A stretch of DNA of 64,000 nt from positions 2,418,001 to 2,482,000 of the forward strand of contig NBTC02000002.1 in assembly GCA_002082245.2 (NCBI GenBank). The letters are read 5' to 3'. The position numbers and the translations under genes were made by a program. Numbering within the stretch: the stretch's first letter is position 1; the number at the start of each line of letters is the position of its first letter. Of the stretch, positions 53,500-62,369 are shown one piece after another. Below the pieces are notes generated by a model. It did not search any database and was not told the origin of the DNA. It worked only from the letters and a program-made list of their open reading frames with translations. The DNA is from Yersinia enterocolitica (GTDB lineage Bacteria > Pseudomonadota > Gammaproteobacteria > Enterobacterales > Enterobacteriaceae).

Positions 53500-55101
53500 C
53501 TAAGCGCTGACGGTAAAACCCAACATCATGCCAGTATCTTCATGTTCCAACAGATGGCAGTGGGCCATATAAGGCATACTGGCTGGTGCGAGGTGACTAA
53601 AACGCACTAATATCTCACTGCGAGCACCTTCCACTCGTACAATATCTTTCCAGCCACGGCGATGCTCTGCCGGTGGTTTGCCGTTTTCTGTCAAAATACG
53701 GAACTGTGTCCCGTGGACATGGAAAGGATGTAACATCATGTCGCCTTCACCAGAAACGGTCCACTTCTCGAATTTCCCGAGCTTCGCGTCAAACGCCGGT
53801 TCAGTCATCGAGAACGGTTTGCCGTTAATCATATTGGCATGGCTGAAATCAAAAGCTGCCGCACCTTTCATCGCGCCACTCGCCATGCCTTTCATATTGC
53901 CACTCTCCATACCGGCCATATTACTGTGATCCATGCCATTCATGGCACCGTTACCCATGTTCATGCCAGCCATTGCTTGCATACCATAACGGCTCATCAG
54001 CGCTTGCATCCCTAACATATCCAATTTCGGATCCATCATCAGTTGGAACCAGCGCTCTTGCAGGCCAGTGGCATCGGCTAATGCCGGTACCACAACCAGC
54101 GAATCCGGGAGCACCTTGCTACCGGCGGCCAGTGATGGCTGAATGCGCAATACCGGTAATGGCTTATCGAACGGGGCCAGGGTCATACCCATCTGTTTCA
54201 CTGGCAAAGTAACCAGATCAAGCGGCTTACCATCAGCGGTATCCACCAGCACCTCAAAACGTTCACCCATCAGTATTGGCAACTCACGCACGGCTACCGG
54301 TTCGGCCAGTAAGCCACCGTCGCTGGCAATCACATACATCGGGCGGCCATCGCTGAGTGCCAAATTAAGGGAGCGGGCATTACAGCCATTGAGCAGCCTT
54401 AGCCGCACCCAACCGCGTGGGGTGATTTGCTGCGGATAGTGTGCTCCATTGGTAAACATCCGATCGCCAAACCAACCAACAGCCGCCGTTATCACATCTA
54501 ACTGATAATCAATCTGCCCATCTTTACCCAGTAATTTATCCTGCAAAATAACCGGAATATCATCTACACCCCACAGCTTTGGCAGAGGAAGTTTCTCGCT
54601 CTCACTGTCATCGATCAGGACCAATCCGCCTAAGCCCATGGCCACTTGCTGGCCAGTCTTCCCATGAGTGTGGGGATGGAACCAGCAGGTAGCCGCCGGT
54701 TGATCGACACTAAAAACAACCTGCCGGGTTGTGCCGGGTTGAATCAGTGCCTGTGGACCACCGTCCACTTCGCCGGGGATTTCCAGTCCGTGCCAGTGCA
54801 CCGTGGTCGCTTCTGGTAGGGAATTAGTGATATCAATAGTGACCGGTTTGCCTCGTTGCAAACGGATGGCAGGCCCCAGTAGATTGCCATTATAACCCCA
54901 GGTCTGCGTTGCTGCGGAGGGTAGCCAGGCCACAGTACCAGTCTGGATATTCAAATTAATTTTGCTATTGGCATCGGGCTGGAGCAGAGGTGGAATAGGC
55001 AGTGGTGAGAAATCTGCGGCCAAGGCCGCGCGGCTCCATAACGGCAGTGAAGTGGCGGCTCCAAGAGCTGCCGTTAACTTAATAAAATCACGGCGATGCA
55101 T
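53500..55101 (-). CDS. cueO: Multicopper oxidase CueO (cuprous oxidase)
   Basis: Periplasmic oxidase protecting against copper by oxidising Cu(I). The 533-residue precursor has a Tat signal ([14 protein letters not shown]). Copper ligands are in [27 protein letters not shown] and [14 protein letters not shown] Met-rich segment near 365-415 (repeated GM, NM and MxG units) corresponds to the Cu(I)-binding insert of E. coli CueO. The start at 55101 has GGAG eight bases upstream; longer frames lack this. A CueR-type promoter lies 60-90 bp upstream. Confidence 0.95.
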   Translation of the reverse strand: MHRRDFIKLTAALGAATSLPLWSRAALAADFSPLPIPPLLQPDANSKINLNIQTGTVAWLPSAATQTWGYNGNLLGPAIRLQRGKPVTIDITNSLPEATTVHWHGLEIPGEVDGGPQALIQPGTTRQVVFSVDQPAATCWFHPHTHGKTGQQVAMGLGGLVLIDDSESEKLPLPKLWGVDDIPVILQDKLLGKDGQIDYQLDVITAAVGWFGDRMFTNGAHYPQQITPRGWVRLRLLNGCNARSLNLALSDGRPMYVIASDGGLLAEPVAVRELPILMGERFEVLVDTADGKPLDLVTLPVKQMGMTLAPFDKPLPVLRIQPSLAAGSKVLPDSLVVVPALADATGLQERWFQLMMDPKLDMLGMQALMSRYGMQAMAGMNMGNGAMNGMDHSNMAGMESGNMKGMASGAMKGAAAFDFSHANMINGKPFSMTEPAFDAKLGKFEKWTVSGEGDMMLHPFHVHGTQFRILTENGKPPAEHRRGWKDIVRVEGARSEILVRFSHLAPASMPYMAHCHLLEHEDTGMMLGFTVSA

Positions 55102-55160
55102 GGTCGTCTCCATCTTGATAATGAGTGAGTGCCTGCAAGACACAAAAACAGCAGTCTGTG

Positions 55161-55191
55161 AGCTTAAACCCTCCCCTTACAGGAAGGTCAA
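55161..55191 (-). promoter_or_regulatory. CueR-type copper-responsive promoter of cueO
   Basis: On the minus strand TTGACC, a 19-base spacer, then TAAGCT. The spacer contains the dyad ACCTTCC-TGTAAGG-GGAGGGT. An over-long 19-base spacer with this dyad is typical of MerR-family promoters and matches the E. coli copA/cueO pattern. Confidence 0.8.
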
Positions 55192-55214
55192 GACGTAATC
55201 AATCACTTGGTGAA

Positions 55215-55342
55215 TCAATCCAAATCAGGTAAGTGATTCTGGTGATAAATCTGCTTGCAGTAACCTCGCCTGGCAAGGCGCATGGTGCGGGAGAGTCACC
55301 TGCATCGCTAACAACCCTGCGGCTTCAACTACGAAGGGTATA
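55215..55342. repeat. Degenerate ERIC-type element upstream of yacC
   Basis: Contains AGTGATTCTGGTGATAAATC, a GAGGCG-like insertion remnant and the typical right end GCTAACAACCCTGCGGCTTC then CGAAGGGTATA. The left part is poorly preserved. Confidence 0.6.
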
Positions 55343-55388
55343 ATAAAATTTACTCTGAACCATCACAGTGTGATAACGTCTGTTAACA

Positions 55389-55757
55389 ATGAACAAGCCT
55401 GTTTCCGCTATGAAAAGAACAACGTTAGTTATGCTGCTGCTTACTCTGTGCGGATTTTCATCTGCCAGTTCTGCATTAAGTGAATCCGAAGCAGAAGATC
55501 TTGCGGATCTGACTGCGGTATTTGTCTATCTGAAAAATGATTGTGGTTATAACGAATTACCCAATAACGAAATCAAACGGGCTATCGTCTATTTTGCTCA
55601 GCAAAATCGCTGGGACCTGCGTAACTATAATAGCTTTAATATGAAAGCGTTGGGCGAAGAGAGTTATCGCGACCTGCGTGGTATTGCTATTCCAGTTCCT
55701 ACCAAATGCAAGTCTCTGGCCCGTGACTCGTTGAGTTTATTGGCTTACGCGAACTAA
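55389..55757 (+). CDS. yacC: YacC family small secreted protein
   Basis: A 122-residue protein with a signal peptide (hydrophobic about 12-24, ending near SSASSA). The mature part ALSESEAEDLADLTAVFVYL... ends ARDSLSLLAYAN and is strongly similar to E. coli YacC, a PulS/OutS-like protein of unknown function. Two cysteines (NDCGYN and TKCKSL) may form a disulfide. It precedes speE as in E. coli. Start is uncertain between 55389 and 55410 (MKRTTLVML). Confidence 0.88.
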   Translation: MNKPVSAMKRTTLVMLLLTLCGFSSASSALSESEAEDLADLTAVFVYLKNDCGYNELPNNEIKRAIVYFAQQNRWDLRNYNSFNMKALGEESYRDLRGIAIPVPTKCKSLARDSLSLLAYAN

Positions 55758-55871
55758 CAATCCCGCCTTTATCCTTTCAGTCTGAAATTCCACCGTGCAA
55801 CCTCATCCAGAGTTGGCTATGATGTTGCCCCCATTTTTCATGGCTGTTACTGCGAAGGAGAAGCCCCGAAC

Positions 55872-56732
55872 ATGTCACAGAAAGAACTATGGTATGAAAC
55901 ATTGCATGCCAACTTCGGTCAGTATTTTTCAGTAGAAAATGTGCTGTACCACGAGAAAACCGAGCATCAGGATCTGGTGATTTTTGAAAATCCCGTGCTG
56001 GGCCGTGTCATGGCACTGGATGGCGTGGTTCAGACGACCGAGCGCGATGAGTTTATCTATCACGAAATGATGACTCATGTGCCGTTACTGGCCCACGGTC
56101 AGGTGAAGAAGGTACTTATCATCGGTGGTGGTGATGGTGCCATGCTGCGTGAAGTCAGCCGCCATAAAAATATCGAACAGATTACCATGGTGGAAATTGA
56201 CGCCGGTGTCGTGGAGTTCTGCCGCCAATATCTGCCGAATCACAGTGCGGGTGCCTATGACGATCCTCGTTTCACATTAGTTATTGATGATGGTGTTAAT
56301 TTCGTTAACCAGAGCACTGAAAAATTCGATGTCATCATCTCCGACTGTACCGATCCCATCGGCCCAGGAGAAAGCCTGTTTACCTCAGTTTTCTACGAGG
56401 GATGTGCCCGTAGCCTGAACCAAGGCGGCATTTTTGTGGCGCAAAACGGCGTATGCTTCCTACAACAGGATGAAGCCGTCGGCAGCCACAATAAGCTTAA
56501 CCACTATTTCAGTGATGTCAGTTTTTATCAGGCCGCAATTCCGACCTATTATGGCGGTATTATGACCTTCGCGTGGGCGACTCAGAACCCCTCGCTGCGT
56601 CAGTTGGATCTTGCCACGCTACAACAGCGTTTTGCTGAAGCAGGCCTAAACTGCCGCTACTATAACCCAGCCATTCATGTCGGCAGCTTTGCCTTGCCGC
56701 AGTATCTGCTGGATGCCTTAACAGCCAAATAA
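55872..56732 (+). CDS. speE: Spermidine synthase
   Basis: Transfers an aminopropyl group from decarboxylated SAM to putrescine. The 286-residue protein has the family N-terminus [18 protein letters not shown] and the SAM-like binding loop [16 protein letters not shown] (about 83-98). The acidic [15 protein letters not shown] and the catalytic [12 protein letters not shown] (Asp about 158) follow. It lies 14 bp before speD, which makes the decarboxylated SAM it uses; the two form one operon. Confidence 0.98.
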   Translation: MSQKELWYETLHANFGQYFSVENVLYHEKTEHQDLVIFENPVLGRVMALDGVVQTTERDEFIYHEMMTHVPLLAHGQVKKVLIIGGGDGAMLREVSRHKNIEQITMVEIDAGVVEFCRQYLPNHSAGAYDDPRFTLVIDDGVNFVNQSTEKFDVIISDCTDPIGPGESLFTSVFYEGCARSLNQGGIFVAQNGVCFLQQDEAVGSHNKLNHYFSDVSFYQAAIPTYYGGIMTFAWATQNPSLRQLDLATLQQRFAEAGLNCRYYNPAIHVGSFALPQYLLDALTAK

Positions 56733-56746
56733 GGAGGTGAACTAAA

Positions 56747-57541
56747 TTGTCCAAGCTTAAACTACACGGCTTCAACAACCTGACCAAAAGCCTGAGTTTT
56801 TGTATTTACGATATTTGTTATGCCGAGACCGCAGACGACCGCGATGGCTATATCGCCTACATTGACGAACAGTACAACGCCAACCGCCTGACCGAGATCT
56901 TGAGCGAAACCTGCTCGATCATTGGCGCAAATATATTGAATGTCGCACGTCAGGATTACGACCCTCAGGGGGCGAGTGTTACCATTCTCGTCAGCGAAGA
57001 ACCGGTCGATCCGCGCGATGTTGATACCTCTGAGCACCCCGGCCCGCTGCCAAATGCAGTGGTTGCCCATTTGGACAAGAGCCATATCTGCGTTCATACC
57101 TACCCAGAAAGCCACCCTGAAGCGGGGTTATGCACTTTCCGCGCAGATATCGAAGTCTCTACCTGCGGAGTGATTTCACCGCTGAAAGCCCTGAATTACC
57201 TTATCCATCAGTTGGAGTCCGACATTGTTACGATGGATTATCGCGTGCGAGGTTTTACCCGTGATATCAATGGGATAAAGCATTTTATCGATCATAAGAT
57301 CAACTCGATTCAGAATTTCATGTCTGACGATATGAAGTCGCTGTATCACATGATGGATGTGAATGTTTATCAAGAAAACATCTTTCATACCAAGATGATG
57401 TTGAAAGACTTCGATTTGAAGCATTATCTGTTTAACGCCAAGCCGGAAGAGCTGAGTGCCGCAGAAAGAGAACGTATTACTCGCCTGTTATATAAAGAGA
57501 TGCAGGAAATCTACTATGGCCGCAATGTGCCAGAAATGTGA
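56747..57541 (+). CDS. speD: S-adenosylmethionine decarboxylase proenzyme, TTG start
   Basis: Pyruvoyl enzyme producing decarboxylated SAM for SpeE. The 264-residue proenzyme contains [17 protein letters not shown]; by analogy with E. coli, self-cleavage falls between Lys and Ser (about 111/112) and Ser becomes the pyruvoyl group. The start is TTG at 56747, placed by a near-perfect AAGGAGGTG eight bases upstream and by the family N-terminus [18 protein letters not shown]. No ATG is available nearby. Confidence 0.96.
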   Translation: MSKLKLHGFNNLTKSLSFCIYDICYAETADDRDGYIAYIDEQYNANRLTEILSETCSIIGANILNVARQDYDPQGASVTILVSEEPVDPRDVDTSEHPGPLPNAVVAHLDKSHICVHTYPESHPEAGLCTFRADIEVSTCGVISPLKALNYLIHQLESDIVTMDYRVRGFTRDINGIKHFIDHKINSIQNFMSDDMKSLYHMMDVNVYQENIFHTKMMLKDFDLKHYLFNAKPEELSAAERERITRLLYKEMQEIYYGRNVPEM

Positions 57542-57656
57542 TACGTTGCCGGTAATACCACTGTATTTATATGTTATTAATCAGTAATAAGTCAGACAAG
57601 AAACCGATTAATCGGGCATAACTCTTTTTGCCCGGTTAATACCTCCAACTCAAGGA

Positions 57657-58556
57657 ATGACCCCGCGAATGAACCGCCTCCCCACCCTATATGGCATTAT
57701 TGCAATCCTGCTTTGGAGCATGAGTGTCGCTTTAACGCGCGGACTATCTGAAACCTTGGGTCCGTTTGGGGCCGGAGCGGCAATTTACAGCCTGAGTGGA
57801 GTTTTGGTGTGGTTGGTGGCGGGTAAACCTACGTTACGTGGACAGCATCCAGCTTATCTGTACGGTTGTGGTTTACTATTTGTGGTGTATATGGTGGCGT
57901 TCGCTTTGGCTATTGGTATGGCTAATGACCGTCAGCAGACACTGGAAATTGGCTTGATCAATTACCTGTGGCCGAGTTTAACCTTGCTGTTAGCGGTTCC
58001 ATTACTTAAGCTGCGTGCCCGTTGGTGGTTATGGCTGGGAGTTGCACTTGCTCTATTCGGTGTAATCTGGGTAGTCAGCGGTGGAAACGGACTAGATATC
58101 AACGTATTGAGCACCAATGTTCGCAGTAACCCTCTGGCCTACAGCCTGGCACTCATCGCGGCGTTTACCTGGGCGGCTTATTCCAATCTGGTCCGTTTGT
58201 ACAGCCGTGGACCAGGGGCGTTGCCGCTGTTTTTACTCGCCTGCGCCCTGTGTTTGTGGGTCATGTTCTTTATGCTGACCCCCGGCAAGTTGCATTTCAC
58301 CACACGGGCAACATTTGAACTGTTACTTATGGGAGCCAACACTGCGCTGGCCTATCTGTGTTGGGATATTGCCATGAAAAAGGGCAATGCCACATTAGTG
58401 GCTGCTCTATCCTACTTCACACCACTGCTATCGATATTGATTGCCAGCTTGTGGCTCAATACCCTGCCCTCAGCCGCTTTCTGGCCTGGAGTGGCGATGG
58501 TGGTGGTAGGTTCTCTGCTGTGCTGGTCTGCCAGCCGCAATCCCCTTCGGACTTGA
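57657..58556 (+). CDS. yddG: Drug/metabolite transporter, YddG-like aromatic amino acid exporter
   Basis: A 299-residue inner-membrane protein with ten hydrophobic segments and two EamA repeats. It matches the YddG group by IIAILLWSMSVALTRGLSE, AIYSLSGVL, EIGLINYLWPSLT, FTWAAYSNL and SYFTPLLSILIA. E. coli YddG exports Phe, Tyr, Trp and paraquat; the substrate here is inferred. E. coli yddG is elsewhere on the map, so this copy is out of place. Start may be 57657 or 57669. Confidence 0.82.
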   Translation: MTPRMNRLPTLYGIIAILLWSMSVALTRGLSETLGPFGAGAAIYSLSGVLVWLVAGKPTLRGQHPAYLYGCGLLFVVYMVAFALAIGMANDRQQTLEIGLINYLWPSLTLLLAVPLLKLRARWWLWLGVALALFGVIWVVSGGNGLDINVLSTNVRSNPLAYSLALIAAFTWAAYSNLVRLYSRGPGALPLFLLACALCLWVMFFMLTPGKLHFTTRATFELLLMGANTALAYLCWDIAMKKGNATLVAALSYFTPLLSILIASLWLNTLPSAAFWPGVAMVVVGSLLCWSASRNPLRT

Positions 58557-58592
58557 AGCCGCAGGTTGGCAGCAACTCCAAGTTCTTTGAGT
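58551..58592. repeat. Remnant of an ERIC-type element at the yddG stop
   Basis: Short block TTGAAGCCGCAGGTTGGCAG with CAACTCCAAGTTCTTTGAGT, resembling joined ERIC ends. It overlaps the TGA of yddG. Confidence 0.45.
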
Positions 58593-58599
58593 AAATATT

Positions 58600-58962
58600 T
58601 TATTTAGAAGTAATGAAGTTACGATAGCCTTTCAATACCAGCAGAAAGTCCTCTAACCCGCACAGACAGAGGCTTTCTTCATCATAGTAATTCATGCCCT
58701 CTTCCATCTCATCGCCGTCTAGATCCAGTTGATTGGCACGCACCATCACTTCTTCCCCATCCAGCCACAAGGTATATTCATGGCCGGTCAACTGCCACTG
58801 GCGCTCACTGCCTTTCACTTCCATAGCGGCAGCTTCAATTTGATCGAGTTTCGCCAGGTCGCCCTTAATCTCTTCATTGAGCCAATGGCCGATCACTTCA
58901 TGTCCCATGGAGAATCTGACCAGCACTTGCCCTGTTAAATCACGCAAGAATTCATAGTCCAT
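58600..58962 (-). CDS. yacL: YacL family (UPF0231) protein
   Basis: A 120-residue acidic cytoplasmic protein of unknown function, conserved in enterobacteria next to acnB. It begins [20 protein letters not shown] and has a centre rich in Asp/Glu ([20 protein letters not shown]). Start 58962 has a strong GGAGGG six bases upstream; the longer frame to 59136 is not conserved. It lies on the same strand as acnB, downstream of it, beyond a terminator hairpin and a short ERIC element. Confidence 0.92.
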   Translation of the reverse strand: MDYEFLRDLTGQVLVRFSMGHEVIGHWLNEEIKGDLAKLDQIEAAAMEVKGSERQWQLTGHEYTLWLDGEEVMVRANQLDLDGDEMEEGMNYYDEESLCLCGLEDFLLVLKGYRNFITSK

Positions 58963-59086
58963 AGCATGCCCTCCTGATGCTCTTATAATTATTGTAACCG
59001 TATTTAGCCCACCCACTTGGCGCAAGCTCGCAAAGCCGGTAAATACCACTAAGATTTCACTACCAGACGGTTTGTTTAAAATAGAA

Positions 59087-59109
59087 ACGGGAGGCCATAG
59101 GCCTCCCGT
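59087..59109 (-). terminator. Terminator downstream of acnB
   Basis: Perfect 10-bp stem ACGGGAGGCC / GGCCTCCCGT with a 3-base loop. On the minus strand it is followed by TTCTATTTT. It ends the acnB transcript before yacL. Confidence 0.75.
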
Positions 59110-59128
59110 CAGATACGTATTATACATC

Positions 59129-59200
59129 ATACCCAAAGTAATTGGTGTTACAGATAGGCGGCAAGCTAACAGCCCTGTAACTCCAAAGACAAAGGGTATA
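59129..59200. repeat. Short ERIC-type element after acnB
   Basis: 72 bp from ATACCCAAAGTAATTGGTGT to CCAAAGACAAAGGGTATA. It keeps both ends and lacks the core. It ends 5 bp before the acnB stop codon. Confidence 0.75.
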
Positions 59201-59205
59201 GCTGT

Positions 59206-61803
59206 TTAGACTGCGGTTTGGAAGATAACACCGTCAGCTTTGTCCGTATATTGGCTCAACTGATCGAAGTTCAGGTAGCGATAAGTATCCTCTGCGGTCT
59301 TATCAACCTGAGCCATATAAGTTTGATATTCCTCAGGCGTTGGCAGACGCCCCAGCAGTGATGCAATCGCCGCCAGTTCAGCCGACGCCAGATAGACATT
59401 TGCCCCATTCCCCAAGCGATTCGGGAAGTTACGGGTTGACGTAGAAACCACTGTCGCACCATCAGCCACACGAGCCTGGTTACCCATACACAGTGAACAG
59501 CCCGGAATCTCAATACGGGCACCACTCTTACCAAAGACGCTGTAGTAGCCCTCTTCGGTCAACTGCGCGGCATCCATTTTGGTCGGCGGTGCAACCCACA
59601 AACGTGTTGGCAATTGGCCTTTGTGTTGATCCAGCAACTTACCTGCCGCGCGGAAATGGCCGATGTTGGTCATGCAAGAACCGATAAACACTTCATCGAT
59701 CTTGCTATTCGCCACATCAGACAATAAGCGGGCATCATCTGGATCGTTTGGCGCACACAGAATAGGTTGCGTGATATCAGCCAGATCGATTTCGATCACC
59801 GCTGCATATTCCGCATCGGCGTCGCCTTCCAATAGATTTGGATTCGCCAGCCAGCTTTCCATACCATTAACACGGCGCTCCAACGTACGACGGTCACCGT
59901 AGCCTTCCGCAATCATCCACTTCAACAAGACGATATTGGATTGCAGGTATTCGATAATCGGCGCTTTATCCAGTTTAATGGTACAACCGGCAGCAGAACG
60001 CTCAGCAGAGGCATCAGCCAGTTCGAACGCTTGCTCGACTTTCAGCTCTGGCAGGCCTTCAATTTCCAGAATTCGGCCAGAGAAGATGTTCTTCTTGCCT
60101 TGCTTCTCAACCGTCAGCAGGCCTTCCTGAATCGCGTAGTAAGGAATTGCATGCACCAGATCACGCAGAGTGATACCCGGCTGCATTTTACCTTTAAAAC
60201 GCACCAGCACCGATTCAGGCATGTCCAAAGGCATTACACCTGTTGCGGCCGCAAAGGCCACCAAACCAGAACCTGCCGGGAAGGAGATCCCAATCGGGAA
60301 ACGAGTATGGGAATCACCACCGGTACCAACCGTATCTGGCAACAGCATGCGGTTCAACCACGAGTGGATGATGCCATCACCAGGACGCAGCGATACGCCA
60401 CCACGGTTCATAATGAAATCAGGCAAAGTATGGTGAGTGGTCACATCAACGGGCTTAGGATAAGCGGCAGTATGACAGAATGACTGCATCACCAAATCAG
60501 CGGAGAAGCCCAGACAGGCCAGGTCTTTCAGTTCATCACGGGTCATCGGGCCGGTGGTGTCTTGTGAACCGACCGAGGTCATCTTAGGTTCGCAGTATTC
60601 GCCTGGGCGCACACCTTCAACACCACATGCGCGGCCAACCATTTTCTGTGCCAGCGAGAAGCCTTTATTGCTTTTGGCAACCGGCTTCGCCACACGGAAT
60701 ACTTCGCTGACTGGCAGACCCAGCGACTCACGAGCTTTAGTGGTCAAGCCACGGCCAACAATCAGTGGAATACGCCCACCAGCACGGACTTCGTCCAGCA
60801 ACACGTCAGTTTTCAGCTCGAAGGTCGCGAGTATCTCACCAGTATCATGGCGGCGTACTTCGCCGAGATACGGGAAGATATCAATCACGTCGCCCATGTT
60901 TAGATTGGCAACATCCACTTCGATTGGCAAAGCACCGGCATCTTCCATCGTGTTAAAGAAGATCGGGGCAATTTTGCTGCCCAGCACCACACCGCCGCCG
61001 CGCTTGTTCGGCACGTAAGGGATGTCGTCGCCCATAAACCACAGCACCGAGTTAGTGGCGGATTTACGGGAAGAACCGGTACCGACTACATCACCGACGT
61101 AGGCCAGCGGGAAACCGATTTTGTTCAGTTCTTCGATCTGTTTGATCGGGCCAACGCTACCCGGTTGATCTGGGTGAATGCCTTCACGGGCATTTTTCAG
61201 CATCGCCAAGGCATGTAGTGGAATATCAGGGCGCGACCAGGCATCTTGCGCCGGGGACAAATCATCGGTATTGGTTTCACCGGTTACTTTGAATACGGTG
61301 ACCGTGATTTTTTCGGCCAAAGGCGGTCGGGAGAGATACCATTCGGCATCAGCCCAGGATTGCATCACCTTCTTGGCGTGTGGGTTACCCGCTTTGGCTT
61401 TTTCTTCCACATCGTAGAAGTTATCAAACATCAGCAAGGTGTGAGATAACGCTTTGCCCGCAATCGGTGCCAGCTTTTCGTTATCTAACGCATCAATCAG
61501 CGGATGAATGTTATAACCGCCCTGCATAGTGCCAAGCAGTTCAATCGCTTTTTCAGCGTTAATCAGAGGGGAGTTGGCTTCACCCTTGGCAATCGCCGCC
61601 AGGAAACCGGCTTTAACGTAGGCTGCTTCATCAACACCGGGTGGAACACGGTTGATCAGCAGATCTAACAAAAATTCTTCTTCGCCCGCCGGCGGATTTT
61701 TTAATGATTCAACCAGCGCGGCCATTTGTGATGCATCTAATGGCTTGGGGACGATACCCTCAGCAGCACGCTCGGCTACGTGCTTACGGTATTCTTCTAG
61801 CAC
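59206..61803 (-). CDS. acnB: Aconitate hydratase B, GTG start
   Basis: Main TCA-cycle aconitase and 2-methylisocitrate dehydratase; the apo form binds mRNAs. From GTG 61803 (CGAGGAG upstream) the product has 865 residues, identical in length to E. coli AcnB, beginning [15 protein letters not shown]. It has the HEAT-like N-terminal domain, the swivel domain, and the cluster ligands in GSCMTN and GCSLCMGN (about 710, 769, 772). An in-frame upstream ATG would add residues encoded partly by the ERIC element. Confidence 0.97.
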   Translation of the reverse strand: MLEEYRKHVAERAAEGIVPKPLDASQMAALVESLKNPPAGEEEFLLDLLINRVPPGVDEAAYVKAGFLAAIAKGEANSPLINAEKAIELLGTMQGGYNIHPLIDALDNEKLAPIAGKALSHTLLMFDNFYDVEEKAKAGNPHAKKVMQSWADAEWYLSRPPLAEKITVTVFKVTGETNTDDLSPAQDAWSRPDIPLHALAMLKNAREGIHPDQPGSVGPIKQIEELNKIGFPLAYVGDVVGTGSSRKSATNSVLWFMGDDIPYVPNKRGGGVVLGSKIAPIFFNTMEDAGALPIEVDVANLNMGDVIDIFPYLGEVRRHDTGEILATFELKTDVLLDEVRAGGRIPLIVGRGLTTKARESLGLPVSEVFRVAKPVAKSNKGFSLAQKMVGRACGVEGVRPGEYCEPKMTSVGSQDTTGPMTRDELKDLACLGFSADLVMQSFCHTAAYPKPVDVTTHHTLPDFIMNRGGVSLRPGDGIIHSWLNRMLLPDTVGTGGDSHTRFPIGISFPAGSGLVAFAAATGVMPLDMPESVLVRFKGKMQPGITLRDLVHAIPYYAIQEGLLTVEKQGKKNIFSGRILEIEGLPELKVEQAFELADASAERSAAGCTIKLDKAPIIEYLQSNIVLLKWMIAEGYGDRRTLERRVNGMESWLANPNLLEGDADAEYAAVIEIDLADITQPILCAPNDPDDARLLSDVANSKIDEVFIGSCMTNIGHFRAAGKLLDQHKGQLPTRLWVAPPTKMDAAQLTEEGYYSVFGKSGARIEIPGCSLCMGNQARVADGATVVSTSTRNFPNRLGNGANVYLASAELAAIASLLGRLPTPEEYQTYMAQVDKTAEDTYRYLNFDQLSQYTDKADGVIFQTAV

Positions 61804-61830
61804 GACTCTCTCCTCGCTTTTATTGTCATT

Positions 61831-61956
61831 TATACCCATCATCTTTCAAACCGCAGATGTGTTGGCTGCTCTCGCTCACCCGAATCACTTACTTATGTAA
61901 GCTCATCGGGACTCTCTCGTTGGCCGCCTTCCTGCACCTTGAAATCTATTGGGTAT
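61831..61956. repeat. ERIC element in the acnB leader
   Basis: 126 bp from TATACCCATCATCTTTCAAA to TTGAAATCTATTGGGTAT, with an intact core (CCGAATCACTTACTTATGTA then AGCTCATCGGG). Its near end is 27 bp before the acnB GTG, so it is either transcribed in the leader or displaces the promoter. Confidence 0.85.
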
Positions 61957-62369
61957 ATTTCCAGGCTATCAGTAGCCACCAGCCATCATCACTGATGCAG
62001 TAGGTGTAAGTAAGATGCCCAGTTTGCCCAGCCAGCATACCAGTATTTGAACTCAGTGTTAATTCGTTCACATAAAAGCAACATTAAATTTTTGCTGAAT
62101 CGTTGAGCGCAGTGTAATCACCTGAAGTATTGATAATGGCTCTCAGTTAGCCTCTCACCGTAGGGCAATATCCGCAAAAACACCGCTGTATGATAACCAC
62201 AGTAAATGAATGGATACCATCTCTCTATGAGAATCTCGTGCTATTGATATGACTTTTAGGGTGATAAATAACGAAGGGAAGATATTGTGGCGATAAATGA
62301 AGCAGAAACAGCCGATAACCACTGTTTCTGCTTTGATAAAAGACTCTATGCCCCAAGTATGAAGGGCAT
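61957..62369. other. Gap between acnB and fepA
   Basis: 413 bp containing the distal acnB promoter region and the end of the fepA transcript. A strong hairpin lies at 62300-62333 and a smaller one at 62348-62369. No other gene seen. Confidence 0.5.
62300..62333. terminator. Terminator downstream of fepA
   Basis: Perfect 12-bp stem AAGCAGAAACAG / CTGTTTCTGCTT with a 10-base loop, 36 bp after the fepA stop. A second smaller hairpin (ATGCCCC / GGGCAT) directly touches the stop codon. Confidence 0.7.
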
